Assembly: GCA_018343915.1 (NCBI GenBank)
Contig: JABRWF010000008.1
Coordinates: 1,054,001 to 1,118,000 of the forward strand
Direction: 5' to 3'
From: Agroathelia rolfsii
Taxonomy: Eukaryota > Basidiomycota > Agaricomycetes > Amylocorticiales > Amylocorticiaceae
DNA length: 64,000 bases
The first letter of the stretch is position 1. The number at the start of each line of letters is the position of its first letter. The notes beneath the pieces were generated by a model. The model was not told the origin of the DNA, searched no databases, and saw only the letters and a program-made list of their open reading frames with translations. The position numbers and the translations under genes are program-made. Below, in pieces: positions 1-11,881 of the stretch.

Positions 1-3000
1 AGCAACGACTCATTGATATCGCTCCTTCGGGTCGGTTCATGAAGTTCGACCGGATTGACTGGAGTCGCGCGTTCTTTAAGACATACTATGAAAAGCGATC
101 ATTTGGTCATCTCCTCGTCAACTTCAACCGAATCTGGATCCTGCACATCTCGATGTATTTCTACTATACTTGCTACAACTCGCAAAAGATATACCTCATC
201 AATGGTCTTGCCAATCAAGCTATGACATGGTCCGCCGTCGCTCTGGGAGGTAGCGTCTCGACCCTTATAATGATTTTCGCTACACTTTGGGAGTTCTCAT
301 ACATCCCCGCCACATGGAATAACACATCGCATCTCTTACGACGGTTGGGCTTCCTTTTGGTCACACTCGCGCTCACATGTGGTCCCACGTTCTACGTTGC
401 GATTGCGGAGAGTAACAACTCTGGCGGCACCCTCCCACTTATTCTTGGCATCGTTCAATTCTTCATCTCCGTCATCGCTACTGTCCTCTTTTCTACCATG
501 CCTTCTGGACGCATGTTTGGTGATCGTGTTGCGGGCAAGTCACGCAAGTATCTCGCCAGCCAAACATTCACTGCATCGTATCCCACCTTGGCCGCTACGA
601 GTCGGTTTGCGTCCTGTCTCCTCTGGATCCTTGTTTTCGGATGCAAGTTCACGGAATCGTACTTCTTCTTGACACTTTCCATCAAGGATCCGATTCAGGT
701 TATGGTTGGTATGAAGATCCAAGGGTGCGAGGACAAGCTGTTCGGCAATGCGCTGTGTCGTAACCATGCGGCATTCACGCTGACGATCATGTACATCATG
801 GATCTCGTCTTGTTCTTCCTGGATACGTATCTGTGGTATATTATCTGGAACACGGTCTTCAGTATTGGGCGTAGCTTCATGCTTGGTCTGTCCATCTGGA
901 CGCCATGGCAGGACATCTTCACTCGTTTGCCCAAGCGCATCTATGCCAAGCTCTTGGCTACCACCGACATGTCCGTTCAGTACAAGCCCAAGGTAAGCTC
1001 ACATGACTCTAGGTCATGGACCATAATGATCTCTAACGCTTACTTTCCGCCCTCAGGTCCTTGTTTCCCAAATCTGGAATGCCGTCATCATCTCTATGTA
1101 CCGTGAACATCTCCTGTCAATCGACCACGTGCAGAAGCTCTTGTATCATCAAGTCGATGAGGGTGGAAGACGCAGCCTCCGTGCTCCGCCCTTCTTCATC
1201 TCACAGAATGACAAGGGCAACAAGGGCAGCTTCTTCCCTCCCGGCAGCGAAGCAGAGCGTCGTATCTCGTTCTTTGCCCAATCCCTTACTACTGACATTC
1301 CGGAGCCTTTACCTGTTGATGCCATGCCTACATTCACGATTCTGACACCGCACTACAGCGAAAAGGTAAAGTCCGGTCGTCTCCTGCGTTTCATTACTAG
1401 GCTAACAATGTATCTTTTATTAGATTCTGTTGTCACTTAGGGAGATTATTCGTGAGGAAGATGCCAAGGCCCGTGTCACACTCCTGGAGTACCTGAAACA
1501 GCTGCACCCCGTCGAATGGGACAACTTTGTGAAAGACACCAAGATTCTCGCAGAGGAGTCTGCTATGCTTTCTGGCTCGAACCCCTTCGGCGACGGCGAA
1601 AAAGGCGACTCGAAATTGGACGATCTTCCCTTCTACTGCATCGGTTTCAAGAGCGCTGCACCAGAGTTCACGCTCCGTACACGTATTTGGGCGTCTTTGC
1701 GTGCCCAGACGCTCTACCGTACTGTCGCCGGCATGATGAACTACGCCAAGGCCATCAAACTCCTTTACCGTGTCGAGAACCCGGAGGTCGTGCAAATGTT
1801 TGGTGGCAATACGGACAAGTTGGAACGCGAGCTTGAGCGCATGGCCCGCCGCAAGTTCAAGTTTGTCGTTTCCATGCAGCGGTACCAGAAGTTCAGCAGG
1901 GAGGAGTTGGAGAATGCTGAGTTCTTGTTACGCGCGTATCCCGACTTGCAGATCGCGTACCTGGAAGAAGAGCCGCCCCGCAAGGAGGGTGGTATCACCC
2001 GTATCTACTCATCCCTCATTGATGGTCACTCAGAGGTCAACCCGGAGACGGGCAAGCGCCGTCCCAAGTTCCGTATCGAGCTCCCTGGTAACCCTATTCT
2101 TGGTGATGGAAAATCGGACAACCAGAACCATGCGATCATCTTCTACCGTGGCGAATATATTCAGGTCATTGATGCCAACCAGGATAACTATCTGGAGGAG
2201 TGCTTGAAGATCCGCAACGTCCTTGGAGAATTTGAGGAGTACTCCGTTTCGTCGCAGAGCCCGTACGCCCAGTGGCAATCTAAGGACTTCAAGAAGACGC
2301 CTGTCGCTATCGTCGGTGCTCGCGAGTACATCTTCTCGGAGAATATTGGTATCTTGGGTGATCTCGCTGCTGGCAAAGAACAGACGTTCGGTACTCTCAC
2401 TGCGCGCTCTCTCGCATGGATTGGTGGCAAGCTTCACTATGGTCACCCGGATTTCCTGCATGGTTTGTTCATGACCACGCGCGGAGGCATTTCCAAGGCA
2501 CAAAAGGGTCTGCATCTCAACGAGGATATTTACGCCGGTATGAACGCGTTCGCACGCGGTGGCAGGATCAAGCACTCGGAGTACTACCAGTGCGGCAAGG
2601 GTCGTGACCTCGGTTTTGGTACGATCTTGAACTTCCAGACGAAGATTGGTCAGGGTATGGGCGAGCAGATGCTCAGTCGCGAGTATTACTACCTCGGAAC
2701 GCAGTTGCCCATGGATCGCTTCTTAACGTTCTATTATGCCCACCCCGGTTTCCAGATCAATAACATGCTTATTATCCTCTCCGTGCAGATCTTCATTATC
2801 ACGAGTAAGCCATTATTAGCCGTCGCCTCTCTATTTTCGCAGTCCGCTTATTTTTATTTACTTCTCAACTTTCAGTGGTGTTCTTGGCTACGCTCAATGA
2901 ATCGGTCGCGATCTGCAAGTATAACTCGGCTGGGCAGTTGGTTGGAGGACAGAGTGGATGTTATAACCTGAGTTTGGCCTTCAGTTGGATCCATCGGTGC

Positions 3001-4783
3001 ATCATGAGTATCTTCTTGGTCTTCATGATTTCTTTCTTGCCCTTGTTCTTGCAAGGTACGTTGGCCTACACTAAATAATGTCGAAAGCTAGATCTAATTA
3101 CCAATCCACAGAACTCGTTGAGAGAGGCACTTTTGCAGCGATCTTCCGTCTCGGCAAGCAATTCGCGTCTCTTTCCCCGGTGTTCGAAGTCTTCTCTACC
3201 CAAATCCAGACACACTCGATTATGAACAACTTGACGTTTGGTGGTGCACGATATATTGCGACAGGTCGCGGTTTTGCTACTTCGCGTATCAACTTCAGTA
3301 TCCTCTTCTCCCGCTTTGCCGGTCCAAGTATCTATTTCGGGATGCGGACACTGATCATGCTCTTGTATGTGACGATCGCCGCTTGGACACCATATTTAAT
3401 CTACTTCTGGGTATCTATTCTCGCATTGTGCGTGGCGCCGTTCGTGTTCAACCCACATCAGTTCTCGAAATCGGACTTTATTATCGACTATCGGTACGAC
3501 ATCATTACATATTTGAGCTGTCGATATGAAAAAAACTGACATGTTAATTAATCTAATCTGTAGTGAATTCTTGAGATGGATGTCTCGTGGCAACTCCCGG
3601 TCGCACAACAGCACTTGGATCGCGTACTGTCGTCTGTCCCGCACGAACATTACCGGTTACAAGAAGAAGAAGCTCGGACACCCCTCTGAGAAGCTCTCGA
3701 GCGACGTTCCTCGCGCGGGCTGGCGCGCCGTGCTGTTCTCTGAAATCATCATTCCCATCGTCATGGCCGTCCTGTTCACTATCGCGTACATGTTCGTTAA
3801 GTCCTTCCCCACTCATGGCAAGGAGAATCCGAGCCCACTCATCCGAATCGCGGTTATCGCCCTTGGTCCGCTGGTGTTGAACGCCGGCATTCTTCTGGCG
3901 CTGTTCTTCGTGTCGATTATGATGGGCCCCATCTTCTCGCCTCGTTATCCGTTATTCGGATCCACCATGGCTTCTATCGCGCACATCCTCGGCACAATTG
4001 GCATGATTGGCTTCTTTGAATTCCTCGTATGTGTTTCCTCTCTGTTAGACCTAACCTTTTTCTCTGACATCGTTTGCAGTGGGTATTGGAGCTCTGGAAT
4101 GCATCGCACGCAGTCTTGGGCCTGGTCGCTGTGATTGCGATCCAGCGTGCCATCCACAAGCTTCTCATCTCTCTGTTCTTGTCCCGTGAGTTCAACCATG
4201 ATGAGACGAATCGTGCATGGTGGACCGGAACGTGGTATGGACGCGGCCTCGGCCATCATGTCTTGTCTCAGCCCGCTCGCGAGTTCTTGGTCAAGATCAT
4301 CGAGCTGTCATTGTGGAGTTCCGATTTCTTGCTCGGCCATTTCCTCCTTTTCATGCTCACGCCCCCGATGCTCTTCCCCTTCTCTGATACTATTCACGCT
4401 ACCATGCTCTGTACGTCGTTTATGCGTTTCTCAAAACCTCTACATTTTACTAAGTCGAGTCATCAGTCTGGCTCCGCCCTTCGCAGCAGATCCGTCCGCC
4501 CGTTTATTCCCAAAAGCAACGAAAGAACCGTCGCTGGATTGTAAGTGCCGGTGCTTCTGTGTTACGGAATTGTTTTGACATGATGTTGTCAGGTCTGGAA
4601 GTACGGTCTTTTGTATGTTATGATGATTGTCGCTGCCGCCGCCCTCATTGGAATCCGTAAGTAGCTTTCACTTACTGTCCGCCGTCGGGTCTTGCGATGA
4701 CTGATGAACGTTCCTCTCTCTTTACAGCGCTAGCCATGCGGTCCACAATTACACTTAACTGCTCTTTATGCTCAACATTGTAA
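1..4783 (+). CDS. FKS1: 1,3-beta-glucan synthase catalytic subunit, C-terminal part (5' end outside window)
   Basis: Makes the beta-1,3-glucan of the cell wall from UDP-glucose at the plasma membrane; partner of the GTPase Rho1. About 1409 residues are visible in ten exons: <1-992, 1057-1365, 1424-2804, 2876-3055, 3112-3493, 3564-4026, 4080-4410, 4467-4540, 4593-4656 and 4728-4783. All junctions are GT-AG and all phases close. The start of the window is in frame (reading ...[15 protein letters not shown]), so the gene continues upstream. The family is recognised from the conserved glucan-synthase core: [60 protein letters not shown] and [20 protein letters not shown]. The soluble core is followed by many hydrophobic membrane segments after 2730. 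If the last intron (4657-4727) were retained, the protein would stop at 4664 after GIRK; the spliced end, with a cysteine-containing tail, fits the family better. Very sure of identity. Confidence 0.97.
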
Positions 4784-6480
4784 TGGACATGACTTTTTTT
4801 TCTTTCTTTACGTATATTCTTTCATAACCATAGACATTCCCTTGCCTACGGCCATGTACCCCACCCTCCGTCTTGTTTACCTACCTATCTGGTTCCCATT
4901 CCATTATCGCCTCCCTTTTTTCCCTTAACCTTCAGCTTTTGATACATACCTTTGGACTCGCTCGTGACCGCCCTAATATATAGTATATTCGTCGCCCATC
5001 AGGCTGTTTTCCGATGTGCCCATGCTCATCAAAATCAAAATCAGAGAAATCAGACAAGCGATGGATGCCACCTGAGCAGGTGATGGCACTCTGTGCTGGC
5101 AATCCCCTCGGTAAATAAGTCCAAGCGGCCTTGTTCATCGCATGAAGGGACGAGGTGAATGTCAGCCGAGGCCAAGTAGGCGGTAGTTGATTTTGAAGTC
5201 ATAATCGTGTGTGCAGGACGCGGCGACAACAAGACATGCATGGCCTGTCTTTCTCCACTCATGTGGAATTTGATTATGAAAACATTGTAATATGACCAGC
5301 ACCAACTCAACCGACGTCGGGTCTTTCCTCATGACCAACGTTCTACATGATGTCTAGATTTTGAATGGCTTTTTAGATTCTCTATGCTTGATTTCGGGTT
5401 GGTAACTTGATTACTTTGACCAACATACGCATGGTTTTCCTGCATCGGCCTCGCCAGAACCAACCGTGTTAACTTAGGCGGTGCCGACGTGCCTAATCGG
5501 GCTTCTCTACAAACAGTGCTCGTGAATTTGGTCTTGGCCAACGTAGCTAGTGGCTTAGCATATCTCTTTTTGATCATGACTGCTTTCTCATGGCCCGCAC
5601 CGGTATCAGCCACATGAAATCAACACCCTCGGTTACAGTAATCACTAGCACATTGGTCTTTTCCCTGCCTTTGCGCTATTTCTGGATATCATCATCAGGG
5701 TTTTTTTCTTTCCCTCGAGTTATTTTCCCTTGCCGTACTTGCCTGACAGATGAGTCTCTTCGAGTCCTCTTCTCTGTGCTGTTTCTATCTCCAAGGACAT
5801 GATGTCGGGGAATATCTTTCTGAACGTAATACTGCGAGAAGTTGTCTGTCTCTCTCAAGCGACGGCCCCCGCCAATACCGCGTACATAGTATCGCGCTTA
5901 ACCTGTATCATCAACTCTTCCACAACGATGGTGTAGCTTGTGATTCATTGGGAAAGCCCACACTCTTCTCCGTGTTTGCATTGACGCTAGATCTCCCTGC
6001 GCCAAGTGGCCTCGGTAGACTTCCACATAGGATCCAGGCGGTGTTATGTACGAGAAAGGTAGCGATGAGATGGTAGCCATATGCCGTCGCGTACAACCAT
6101 AACTACGGCAAAAGCAGGTGTTACCTCAGGTGTTCTCTGTGGGCAAACTTAGACTACTGCCACGTCGAACTTTTGATCTTCATGAAGCGCTGCTCTCATT
6201 GATCACTTCTTGGGTTTTTCGACCCGCAAATCCGACAGCAGCTTCTTTTGACTTCTCGGAGCATCCCATGTGCAACACATCCAGGGCGCGGTCGCCGCTG
6301 CCGAAAGCTAACAACGGATCACGAGTGCTTGGATGAGCTGAGCTGAGCACTGGGCTGAGGTGTATAAAAGCCAGAGACTTTTTGACCCCAGTGGAAACCT
6401 CAGACTGACGAGTCCCATCTACTGCTGATCCACTTCTCTTACGCCCCCCTCGCCACTGCCTTGATCGTCCCATTGACACA
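4784..6480. other. Intergenic region, no supported gene
   Basis: This 1.7 kb holds the 3' flank of FKS1, with T-rich stretches just after the stop, and the upstream region of the thaumatin-like gene. Short open frames occur on both strands, but none has splice-consistent extensions or a recognisable product. Apart from the TATA box at 6363 I see nothing. Confidence 0.6.
6363..6370 (+). promoter_or_regulatory. TATA box of thaumatin-like gene
   Basis: TATAAAAG lies 118 bases before the ATG at 6481, after a GC-richer stretch. It is a good match to the eukaryotic TATA consensus, at a distance that leaves a leader of about 80-90 nt. A TATA box suggests a regulated rather than housekeeping promoter. 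Confidence 0.6.
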
Positions 6481-7587
6481 ATGAAGCTCACCACTTCCCA
6501 TGTCCTTGCTCTCCTCGCTGCGGCCACGGGCGCGTCAGCTCGTCAGATTACAGTGTACAATGGCTGCCCGTTCACTATCTGGCCCGCTGTAAGTATCGAA
6601 CATCGTTGTTTGATGACGTTTTGAGGCGGAATAACTTATTATTGTTACTCTTTATACAGATGTTCACTGGTGTCCTTTCAACGGCGCCCTCTTACACTAC
6701 CGGTTGGGAGGCCGCGGCCTACACCCATGTCACCTTTGATGTCCCAGACAACTGGACTGCAGGTCGCATCTGGGTAAGCGCCAAGTGGCATCAAAATGAT
6801 TGCTCCCATAACTAAATCTTTTATATGGACTTGTTTTCCGGTCATGTTGTATACAGGGTCGTCGTGACTGTGACTTCAGCTCAGTCCAAGGCCCAACTTC
6901 CTGCCTTGATGGAGGGTAGGTTTTCTCTTTTTGGTTATTACAACCATAGATCACCTGACACTGTTATTCATCATCACAGTTGCAATGGCGGTCTCGTCTG
7001 CGATCTTTCCACGGGCACGGGTGTTCCCCCCGCGACCCTCGCCGAGTTCACTCTCTCGACGTCCATCGACAACTATGATGTCTCTCTTGTCGACGGTTAC
7101 AATTTGCCCATGAGAATCGACAACACCAACGGCTGCGGTGTAGCTTCTTGCCCCGTTGATCTCGGCCCCGACTGTATGTCTCGCTGATCTCTTGTATTAT
7201 CTTTTTATGCATGAGTTGATGTGTATCCTTCCCCAATTATAGGTCCCGCTGCTCTCCAGGGTCCTTACGACTCTACTGGTTTCCCTGTTGGCTGCAAGAG
7301 TGCTTGCGATGCTAACCTCAGCGGAGATCCCTGTTAGTCTTTTTTGATTTTTCACATGCTAAGTACAACATCTAATATTCTCTTCACTAGCCAACTCCCC
7401 TAACTGCTGCTCGGGCCAATATGACACGCCTGCGACATGCCCCAGCTCCGGCGTGGCATACTACTCCTACTTCAAGGACAACTGCCCAGACTCGTACGCA
7501 TACGCTTACGATGAGTCGAGCGGCACCGCTCTCTGGACCTGCACGGGCCTGCCCAACTACACCGTCACCTTCTGCCCTGCCAGTTAG
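6481..7587 (+). CDS. Secreted thaumatin-like protein
   Basis: A 253-residue thaumatin-like protein in six exons (6481-6588, 6660-6773, 6857-6915, 6980-7173, 7243-7332, 7391-7587), all phases closing. Residues 1-20 form a signal peptide (MKLTTSHVLALLAAATGASA), so the product is secreted. The mature part starts RQITVYNGCPFTIWPA, the usual first beta strand. It continues through GRRDCDF, CNGGLVC, ASCPVDLGPDC, GCKSACDANLSGDP, NCCSGQYDTPATCP and a terminal TVTFCPAS, giving many paired cysteines as expected for this disulfide-rich fold. Fungal members act on cell-wall beta-glucan (some are beta-1,3-glucanases, for example in fruit-body autolysis) or are antifungal; which applies here is inference. 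An upstream TATA box points to regulated expression. The neighbouring FKS1 makes beta-1,3-glucan, but no functional link is shown. Confidence 0.93.
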
Positions 7588-8020
7588 ATGGATTGTTGAT
7601 TTGTTTTGTTTTCTGCGTGTCTTTGGTTTTTTTTTTTGATCATGAATGATGACGATAAGAATGATTGTATATATGTTATTATACGTATTTGCAACAATAT
7701 CAATGAGAAAAAAAATGATGTATATTGTTTCATGAATCCACCATTAGGTACTGTTTTACTCGAGCAAGTTAGAATTGGATGTGTTCGCTATATGCGATGT
7801 AAGAGAGAGTTTGTTGTAAGTATAATCTGGTGTGTCCATTTTTTATAACTCAGCCCCTCAAACCTATCGTCCCATTCCAGGACGTCAAGTTGAACTATAT
7901 ACATTGCAAGCTCCAATCATATAACAAGAGAAGAACGGACATGGACAAAGCTACAAAATTATACATTAATTAACATGCATACACCGATCAAATTCAAACT
8001 ATAATCAAATTCACACTCCG
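7588..8020. other. Convergent intergenic region
   Basis: This is the 3'-to-3' spacer between the thaumatin-like gene (+) and the coiled-coil gene (-). It is AT-rich with T and A runs (7628-7638 and around 7708), as expected for two sets of terminator and polyadenylation signals. No gene is seen. Confidence 0.6.
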
Positions 8021-9363
8021 TTACACGCCGTACAAAGCGCATTCACAAATCACCTGGGCCCTCCTCACCACCGTCTGCACCACTGCCCCCGCTCCTCCCG
8101 GGGCTGGATCCCTCGAAAGCTTAACAAGCCCCGGGAACACCGTTGCGCCGACACGATCGGGCTCCTTGTTCCTCTCCATCCGATGGCACCTCTTCACGAG
8201 CTCAACCTGGCCCGGATGTAGCGCTGTGCCAAGCTCGGGCACATACAGACGATAGAACGCATCGACTGTGCTACCGCCCGTGGCTGAGGCTTGTGAACCG
8301 TGTACTAAGCGGGAGAAGGTGTAGGCTTCTTGGAGGATTTCGATACCTGCTAGGGGGGAGAGGGCGCCGCCATTAGTAGGATCGCTGCCGGGAAGAGACG
8401 ATGCGGCGAGCGACGGCTGGGGTGAGGACGGGATTGCCACAGGGGCAAGCAGAGAGGTTAGGGTAGGGATGTTCTCTGTCAGGATTTGGAGTATCATGCT
8501 GGGAGAGAAATTTTCGACTGCTGCTGTGAAGGTTTGACGACGCCATACTGCTGCTACAGTGGGGTCACCTGATAAAAGTCACAATATTCGTAGTGATTAG
8601 ATCACAAAGAATGACCCAAGATAGAGAAAAGACACAGACGCGCAAAGATCTGCTCATGAATCCTCGTCAGTTGTACATTCGCCTCTCCAGAATCGGTAAC
8701 CATCAGACAATTAACAATCCCCTCCGAAATTGTCTCGCTCATGGCGTGCCTGAGTAAAGTCTGTACTTGCATGCTCGTCGGCTCTTTCCCTTCCTGAAGA
8801 GACACCTCGGCCGTGGTACCGCTAGCACTCTGAATATCGGCCAGGATAGCCTTGTATATTTCGCCTAGGGGGGCGGGTGGTGTGCGTATCACATCTGCAG
8901 ACCATCGGCTGATGAGCTTTTCGAGTTTGGATGCGGTGCTCTGTCGCAAAGAGGTATCATTATCATGATTTAGGTGCAAGGGTACCTATTAAATATGCAT
9001 GCAATAAGCCGACAGACCTTGATGGAAACATCATCAACAGAACTTCCGCCTCTATGAGCCCCGCTGCTTGCCGAGGCTAATACTCCGGCGTGGTTCGACG
9101 GTGCGGTTCCCTCAAGCAAGGCAATGCGCGAACGAAGAAGAGCGATTTGCTTCTCTTGTTCCTCGAGTTGTTTACGCTGAGATTCTACTTTCTCATGTGC
9201 AATACCCTATAAGGTCCATAATCAGAAGCCACATCGAAAGTGTGAACGTCATAGTGATCAGAAGACTTGGAGATCAAGGGCAGCTGATACTAACGAAGTT
9301 AGACAAGACATAGCGATACTGCTCTCCAGAGACAATGTCGTTAGTAGGTGCGTTAGGATTCAT
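8021..9363 (-). CDS. Uncharacterised coiled-coil protein
   Basis: I do not recognise this family. A 368-residue protein is built from four exons on the minus strand (9295-9363, 9018-9206, 8640-8940, 8021-8568); all three introns are GT-AG and the phases close. The N terminus (MNPNAPTNDIVSGEQYRYVL) leads into a charged heptad region near residues 26-56 (QRKQLEEQEKQIALLRSRIA), a likely coiled coil. A Ser/Gly-rich linker and a mostly helical middle follow (residues about 87-220, including LEKLISRWSADVI and RHAMSETISEGIVN). The C-terminal half is Pro/Ser-rich, then helical, ending in VVRRAQVICECALYGV. There is no signal peptide, membrane segment or catalytic motif. It is tail-to-tail with the thaumatin-like gene. 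The start is the first ATG that splices in frame; an upstream exon cannot be excluded. A nuclear or scaffold role is only a guess. Confidence 0.75.
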
Positions 9364-9731
9364 GTTTGTCGTTTAGCCAGTGCTAGTGGTAGGGGTATTT
9401 GAAGGATGATGACTATGGCGGGAACTAGCATTGTTTATTTTATAAGAAGGTGTGGTGGCCAACTGGCAGTGCAATTGATTGGCATGTAGTGGCCAAGACA
9501 GACAGGCACAATACATGCTGGTGCACCGCATTAGACAACACCAATGATGAAATGGTACTTGATCGCAACTGTAGACGCAACAACATCATGATCGATATGG
9601 TGTCTACATGTATTGTAATAGCCGTGTATGCAATACACAATGAATTATCTGCATTCATTACAAATGTCCCCGATCTAAGTGTTACAACAACAGGAAAAGC
9701 ACGTGTATAGAACTACTTGAATACGTCGCGA
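9364..9731. other. Intergenic spacer between two minus-strand genes
   Basis: This 368 bp lies between the end of the arrestin gene and the start of the coiled-coil gene, both on the minus strand, so it contains the promoter of the latter. An open plus-strand frame (9450-9710) has no recognisable product. I see no other feature. Confidence 0.55.
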
Positions 9732-11521
9732 TCAAGCGGGCAAGGAGCCGCCGCCGTTATTAGCGTTGCTGTTAGATGATGATGAAGGGCCTGACATGTA
9801 CGTGGTCCTGGACGTTGATGCCCATGTGTTGGTGTAGTCCGGGGGCGCATATGCGATTGGTTTGGGGCCAGGAGAGAAGCGAGTAACGATCTCCACCGGC
9901 TCAACCGTGAGCTCCTCTAGGGTGGCGGGCGTGAATCCGCGTGCATCGAACGGGAAGAGCACAACCGAGTACTTTTGAAACAAAAAGAACAAATGATGGC
10001 GTTGTAAGTGAAAAGAACCATTGGGCAAAGAGACACGATGTCAAACGCACGGTAATAGTAAAATGCGCCGTACTAGCACTTGGTAGGAGGTCCGGAGAGA
10101 GCGCAATCTCGCCGTCCATACGACGCTTATGCAAGTCCGGCTTCTCGTTGCGATTTTCTACGGCGGGCCACCACACTGCCAGATCATAATCTTGCCATTC
10201 ATTTCTAGGAAAGGTTCCTACAGGTCGGGCATACGCGGATTTGTCGTCGATATAACTTAATACACGGCGGAGACGGACAAAAATGGCATTGGGCGAGGAA
10301 AGGAGGTCTAAAGCTTGGACGTCGGGCGAGGTGAAGAGGAGGGTGCAAGGGATAACAGAACCGCGAGTGTAGGAAAGCTATTGAATGTCTTAGGCCTATG
10401 CTAATAAACACAACGATCTGGATATGAGTTACATACAGGTTTCGCAAGGGCAAACTAAATATAAAAAAATAAAAATAAGTAAATACATATTGTAATTTTG
10501 ATAAACCAATCCTTACGGTACATGTCATTTCTAGAGGTCTTGAATCAAATAATGTTCCTTTAACCCTATATAGCTTTCGAACGTGCCATCCATCAGGGTC
10601 CTCCTCAGGACCAGGGAGTGACGTTGCATGTGTATAGGCGTGTATGCGCTTTCTTGACATTGGACCCGGAATTGTCTGATATTTCAAAAGTTAATCCAAA
10701 TATACTTTTCGCAGAGAAGAGCTATCACCTTTGGCACGTAGCCAATCAATGTTGTTATCCTAGAGAAAACCATTACGTCAGATATAATAAATGCGCTATT
10801 ACCGGAGATACACATACTTGCTGTCTCCCCTCAACATGCCTTTCTTTCTAATCGTTACAGTAAGCTCATATTGTACAGACGACTTGGTATGTCTCTCAGA
10901 CAGCGTGGGTGGTAGACGATAGACTTTTGCTTCTTCATTAGGTTTGGATTTCAAAATGACCTCCTTCGGGAGGGCAATAGATATGGGTAAGGTAATGTTT
11001 CCGTCTGTCTTGGCGGGATCCTTCTTCGAAGAACGAGTCCAGAGGATGTGGGGTATGTCTACAAAGGGTATAGCAGCGTCCATGGTAACGCCAGTAAGAA
11101 TCGAGCCTTTCAACTAAATCTGTTGAGCGAGCAAGCGCATATAAACAGGAAGATATTTTCGTGAGTATATGCGTACCGAAACATGTACAGAATCAATTTT
11201 ATCCCATCTATCTTCTGCTACTTGGAGTGAACCTGTGATGGGCTCCCCTTCAAAGTACGTTGGTAGTCTGGTCGACGTGCGACCTTCCAAGATGCCATTG
11301 GGATGATTCGACGTAAGCCTTAGGGTCGCCCACGGCTTCGTCTTACTGTAGGCGTCAAATGTGTATTCTGTCGGATGGTGATCCTCTTCTGCAGGCCCAG
11401 GTCGATTTAGGACCGTAGGACTATTGGAAACATTGGCGTAACTCGGAGGCGCAGGTGGCTGGTAAGCTGGTGGAAGACCAGCTGTTGTGATATCAACTGA
11501 CTGGGCAGCTTCATGGGCCAT
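9732..11521 (-). CDS. Alpha-arrestin (ART-type) with three PPxY motifs
   Basis: Arrestin-related trafficking adaptors bring HECT ubiquitin ligases of the Rsp5/NEDD4 type to plasma-membrane transporters and trigger their endocytosis. Seven exons (11177-11521, 10818-11113, 10729-10759, 10517-10675, 10437-10454, 10051-10377, 9732-9971) give 471 residues with all phases closing; two exons are only 31 and 18 nt. The N-terminal arrestin lobe starts around residue 50 (PWATLRLTSNHPNGILEG, then YFEGEPITGSLQV). The C-terminal lobe contains ALAKPLSYTRGSVIPCTLLF. Three PPxY motifs, the WW-domain ligands that recruit Rsp5, are visible: PPAY (17-20), PPSY (25-28) and PPDY (435-438). The tail is Ser/Asn/Gly-rich. 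The start is taken at 11521; an in-frame upstream start at 11563 would add 14 residues. The gene is divergent from NUP49 across 360 bp. The family is sure; the cargo is unknown. Confidence 0.9.
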
Positions 11522-11881
11522 AGCGATAGACCTAGAGGATAGTAGATAGTATGTACAGAACAACGAAGATTGGTATCCATTTCAACTGCAGCGCCAGAAT
11601 AGCAATGCCGTCTCAACCAGCACCGGCGGGCACACGGCCATTAGCTTAGCTTAACCGACTGTCCAAACATAGTAATAATTAGATAATCTTGGCTTAGCTT
11701 AGCTCAGCCTAGCTTGGCTTTCATCTGGAGCGCGTCCGTCAGACAACTAAAGTTGTTCATTCTGTGGCTTGTGCGACTGGGTACTAAACTAAGCGATTTC
11801 GTTCACATTCTGGCATTCGACTGGTCTGGGGCTGTAATTCACGCGTCGAGAATATATCAATATTAGAGCCTATTATCTGTG
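11522..11881. promoter_or_regulatory. Divergent promoter region with TAGCTTAGCT-like repeats
   Basis: This 360-bp spacer must hold the promoters of both the arrestin (-) and NUP49 (+). Between 11641 and 11722 the sequence carries many imperfect copies of a TTAGCTTAGC-like unit (for example TTAGCTTAGCTTAACC and GGCTTAGCTTAGCTCAGCCT), with TAGCTTGGCTT at the end. There is no clear TATA box for either gene. The repeats may be factor-binding sites or simple-sequence drift; the sequence does not decide. Confidence 0.45.

Noticed and set aside
2030..2575. 181-codon antisense frame in FKS1
   Set aside because: It is antisense to the most conserved part of the glucan synthase, a codon-bias shadow.
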